DNA of 64,000 bases, from positions 2,356,001 through 2,420,000 of the forward strand of contig NZ_OY762229.1 of assembly GCF_963665355.1 (NCBI RefSeq). The letters run 5' to 3'. The stretch comes from an uncultured Desulfobacter sp. (lineage in GTDB: Bacteria; Desulfobacterota; Desulfobacteria; Desulfobacterales; Desulfobacteraceae). The notes below the pieces were generated by a model. The model worked only from the letters and a program-made list of their open reading frames with translations, was not told where the DNA came from and ran no database searches. Numbering within the stretch: position 1 is the first letter of the stretch; every line of letters starts with the position of its first letter. Shown here piece by piece: positions 62,463-64,000 of this stretch. A program made the translations under genes and the position numbers.

Positions 62463-63209
62463 GTGAGATGGTCTGATACAATATTTCCGGCAATCCTGAC
62501 ACTTGGCATACTGGCTTTGTGGGAGATCCTTGTGCGGGCCATGAATATCCCGGCATATATCCTTCCTCCGCCATCGGCCATCGGTCTTTGTGCCGTGACC
62601 AAAGCGCCTTTGATCTGGCCCCATGCCCTGGCCACGGCCCTGGAAATCATGCTGGGCATTGTACTGGCGCTTTTAACATCCATTCCTTTGGCCATATTCA
62701 TGTTTGCCCGGCCCGGCATTGAAAGAGGCCTTTCCCCGTTTCTGGTGGCATCCCAGGCCGTGCCGGTGTTTGCCCTGGCACCTGTGCTGGTGATCTGGCT
62801 GGGCTACGGCATCTGGTCCAAGGTGTTCATGGCATGGGTGATCATTTTTTTCCCCATTACCATGAGCCTGTTGTCCGGCCTGAAAAGCTGCGACCCGGAC
62901 TTTCGCAAACTGTTTACCCTGATGGGGGCCGGGTTTTGGATGAAACTGCGCCTGCTCTACTGGCCCTGGGCGTTGCCCCAGTTTTTTTCAGGGCTCAAGG
63001 TGGGCGTCACCGTGGCCACCATCGGCGCGGTCATCGGCGAATGGGTGGGGGCCCAGAAAGGCCTTGGATATCTGATGATCCAGTCCAATGCCCGGCTGAA
63101 TACGGATCTGGTATTTGCCTGTATTCTCTGGCTTTCTGTTATGGGCCTTGGCCTGTGGGCATTGGTTGGTTTTGTTGAAAAACGAATGGTAACATGGAAG
63201 AATAGTTAA
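62463..63209 (+). CDS. thiX: ABC transporter permease for thiamine precursor (ThiX-like), GTG start
   Basis: The 248-residue protein has about six membrane segments (opening TIFPAILTLGILALWEILV) and the BPD_transp_1 EAA-type loop (around GAGFWMKLRLLYWPWALPQF). GTG at 62463 is the only sensible start, 2 bp after the ATPase stop. It forms the membrane channel with the ATPase. Confidence 0.85.
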   Translation: MRWSDTIFPAILTLGILALWEILVRAMNIPAYILPPPSAIGLCAVTKAPLIWPHALATALEIMLGIVLALLTSIPLAIFMFARPGIERGLSPFLVASQAVPVFALAPVLVIWLGYGIWSKVFMAWVIIFFPITMSLLSGLKSCDPDFRKLFTLMGAGFWMKLRLLYWPWALPQFFSGLKVGVTVATIGAVIGEWVGAQKGLGYLMIQSNARLNTDLVFACILWLSVMGLGLWALVGFVEKRMVTWKNS

Positions 63210-63238
63210 TGAAGAATAATTAATAATGAGGAGAAACA

Positions 63239-64000
63239 ATGAAACGAATTTTTAGTCTGGCGCTGATGATTTTTATAATGTTTTGCGGCACTGCGTCGGC
63301 ACAGAAACTTGTGCTCATGCTGGACTGGTTTCCCAACGTGGATCATATGCCTGTATACGTTGCCGAAAAATCAGGATATTTTGCACAACAGGATCTGGAG
63401 GTTGAGATCCTCGCCCCATCGGAGACATCCGATGCATTGAAACTTGCAGCCGCAGGCCAGGTGGATCTGGCCGTATCCTACGAACCCCAGACCATAATGG
63501 CTGCGGATGCAGGGCTTGACGTTAAAGCTGTCGCCCCCCTTGTGGTCAAGCCCCTGACTACCCTGATGTTCCTGGATAAATCCATAAAAACACCGGCGGA
63601 TCTGTCCGGTAAAAAAATCGGGTACACCGTTCCCGGACTGATGGACATGCTGCTTAAAGGCTTTGCCGATATTAACGGAATTACGGACTACACCCCGGTA
63701 AATGTGGGCTTCACAATCCTGCCGGCCCTGGCGTCCAAACAGGTTTCAGCCATTATGGGGCCCTTTAAAACCTACGAAACGGTAACTATTCGGCAGCAAG
63801 GGGTTGAACCTTACATTTTTGAACTTGAAAAGTACGGTATTCCGGAATACGAAGAGCTGATTTTCGCGGCAGGATCCGCCACCCTTAGAAAAAAAGAAAA
63901 CGCTGTTAAGGCATTTGTCCTGGCTGTCCACAAGGCCCTGGTTTACATTCAAAAGAATCCTGACAAAGCCCTGGCCCTCTACTTTAAGGCCCTGCCCGAA
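63239..64000 (+). CDS. thiY: Thiamine-precursor-binding protein (ThiY/NMT1-like), partial
   Basis: The open frame begins at ATG 63239 (AGGAGA upstream) and is cut by the right edge after 254 codons. A signal peptide (MKRIFSLALMIFIMFCGTAS, then A-QK) is followed by LDWFPNVDHMPVYVAEKSGY, the start of NMT1/Thi5-type binding proteins for the pyrimidine moiety of thiamine. It delivers ligand to the permease in the periplasm. Confidence 0.88.
   Translation, partial: MKRIFSLALMIFIMFCGTASAQKLVLMLDWFPNVDHMPVYVAEKSGYFAQQDLEVEILAPSETSDALKLAAAGQVDLAVSYEPQTIMAADAGLDVKAVAPLVVKPLTTLMFLDKSIKTPADLSGKKIGYTVPGLMDMLLKGFADINGITDYTPVNVGFTILPALASKQVSAIMGPFKTYETVTIRQQGVEPYIFELEKYGIPEYEELIFAAGSATLRKKENAVKAFVLAVHKALVYIQKNPDKALALYFKALPE

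Overview
The window looks like part of a chromosome from a deltaproteobacterial sulfate reducer of the Desulfobacter / Desulfobacula type. This is inferred from overall gene character, not from a marker gene. Four blocks are visible.

Block 1 (1-14,880, all minus strand) is a defence island that reads right to left. It starts with a BrxR/CapW-like WYL regulator, then a DUF4007 protein (SspB-like), a large P-loop ATPase (SspC-like) and a PP-loop PAPS-reductase-family protein (SspD/DndC-like). After these come a 1518-residue multidomain protein, a 553-residue protein and a large protein that runs off the left edge. The first three effector genes match the single-strand DNA phosphorothioation (Ssp) set. 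The last three have the size and order of a DndFGH/DptFGH-type restriction module. The F-position protein appears to be fused behind an McrA-head-like domain, a NERD domain, a pseudokinase and an intact Ser/Thr kinase. No cysteine desulfurase (SspA/DndA) lies in the window.

Block 2 (14.9-20.1 kb) is accessory DNA. It holds a decayed DUF4160 gene next to a shortened DUF2442 gene, and a membrane-anchored NTPase/TPR protein with four nearly identical 126-bp repeats. It also has a minus-strand pair (DUF4747 plus a membrane protein) and a small unknown gene.

Block 3 (about 20.2-58.5 kb) is an apparently complete Mu-like transposable prophage. It has a divergent repressor and Ner switch, an early region with a DDE transposase A and ATPase B, and small zinc-ribbon and DUF3164/DUF1018 genes. 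Then come an amidase, terminase, portal, an F-like head protein carrying a C-terminal toxin-like domain, and a protease with a nested scaffold. The capsid and contractile-tail genes follow (sheath, tube, a -1 frameshifted chaperone, tape measure, hub, spike and baseplate), then tail-tip and fibre genes, a lipoprotein and a terminal DNA adenine methylase. The exact ends could not be fixed by eye.

Block 4 (58.8-64.0 kb) is host metabolism: an SLC12-like APC-superfamily transporter on the minus strand, then a TPP riboswitch driving an ABC transporter for a thiamine precursor (ATPase, permease and a binding protein cut by the right edge).

No rRNA, tRNA or CRISPR array was seen.
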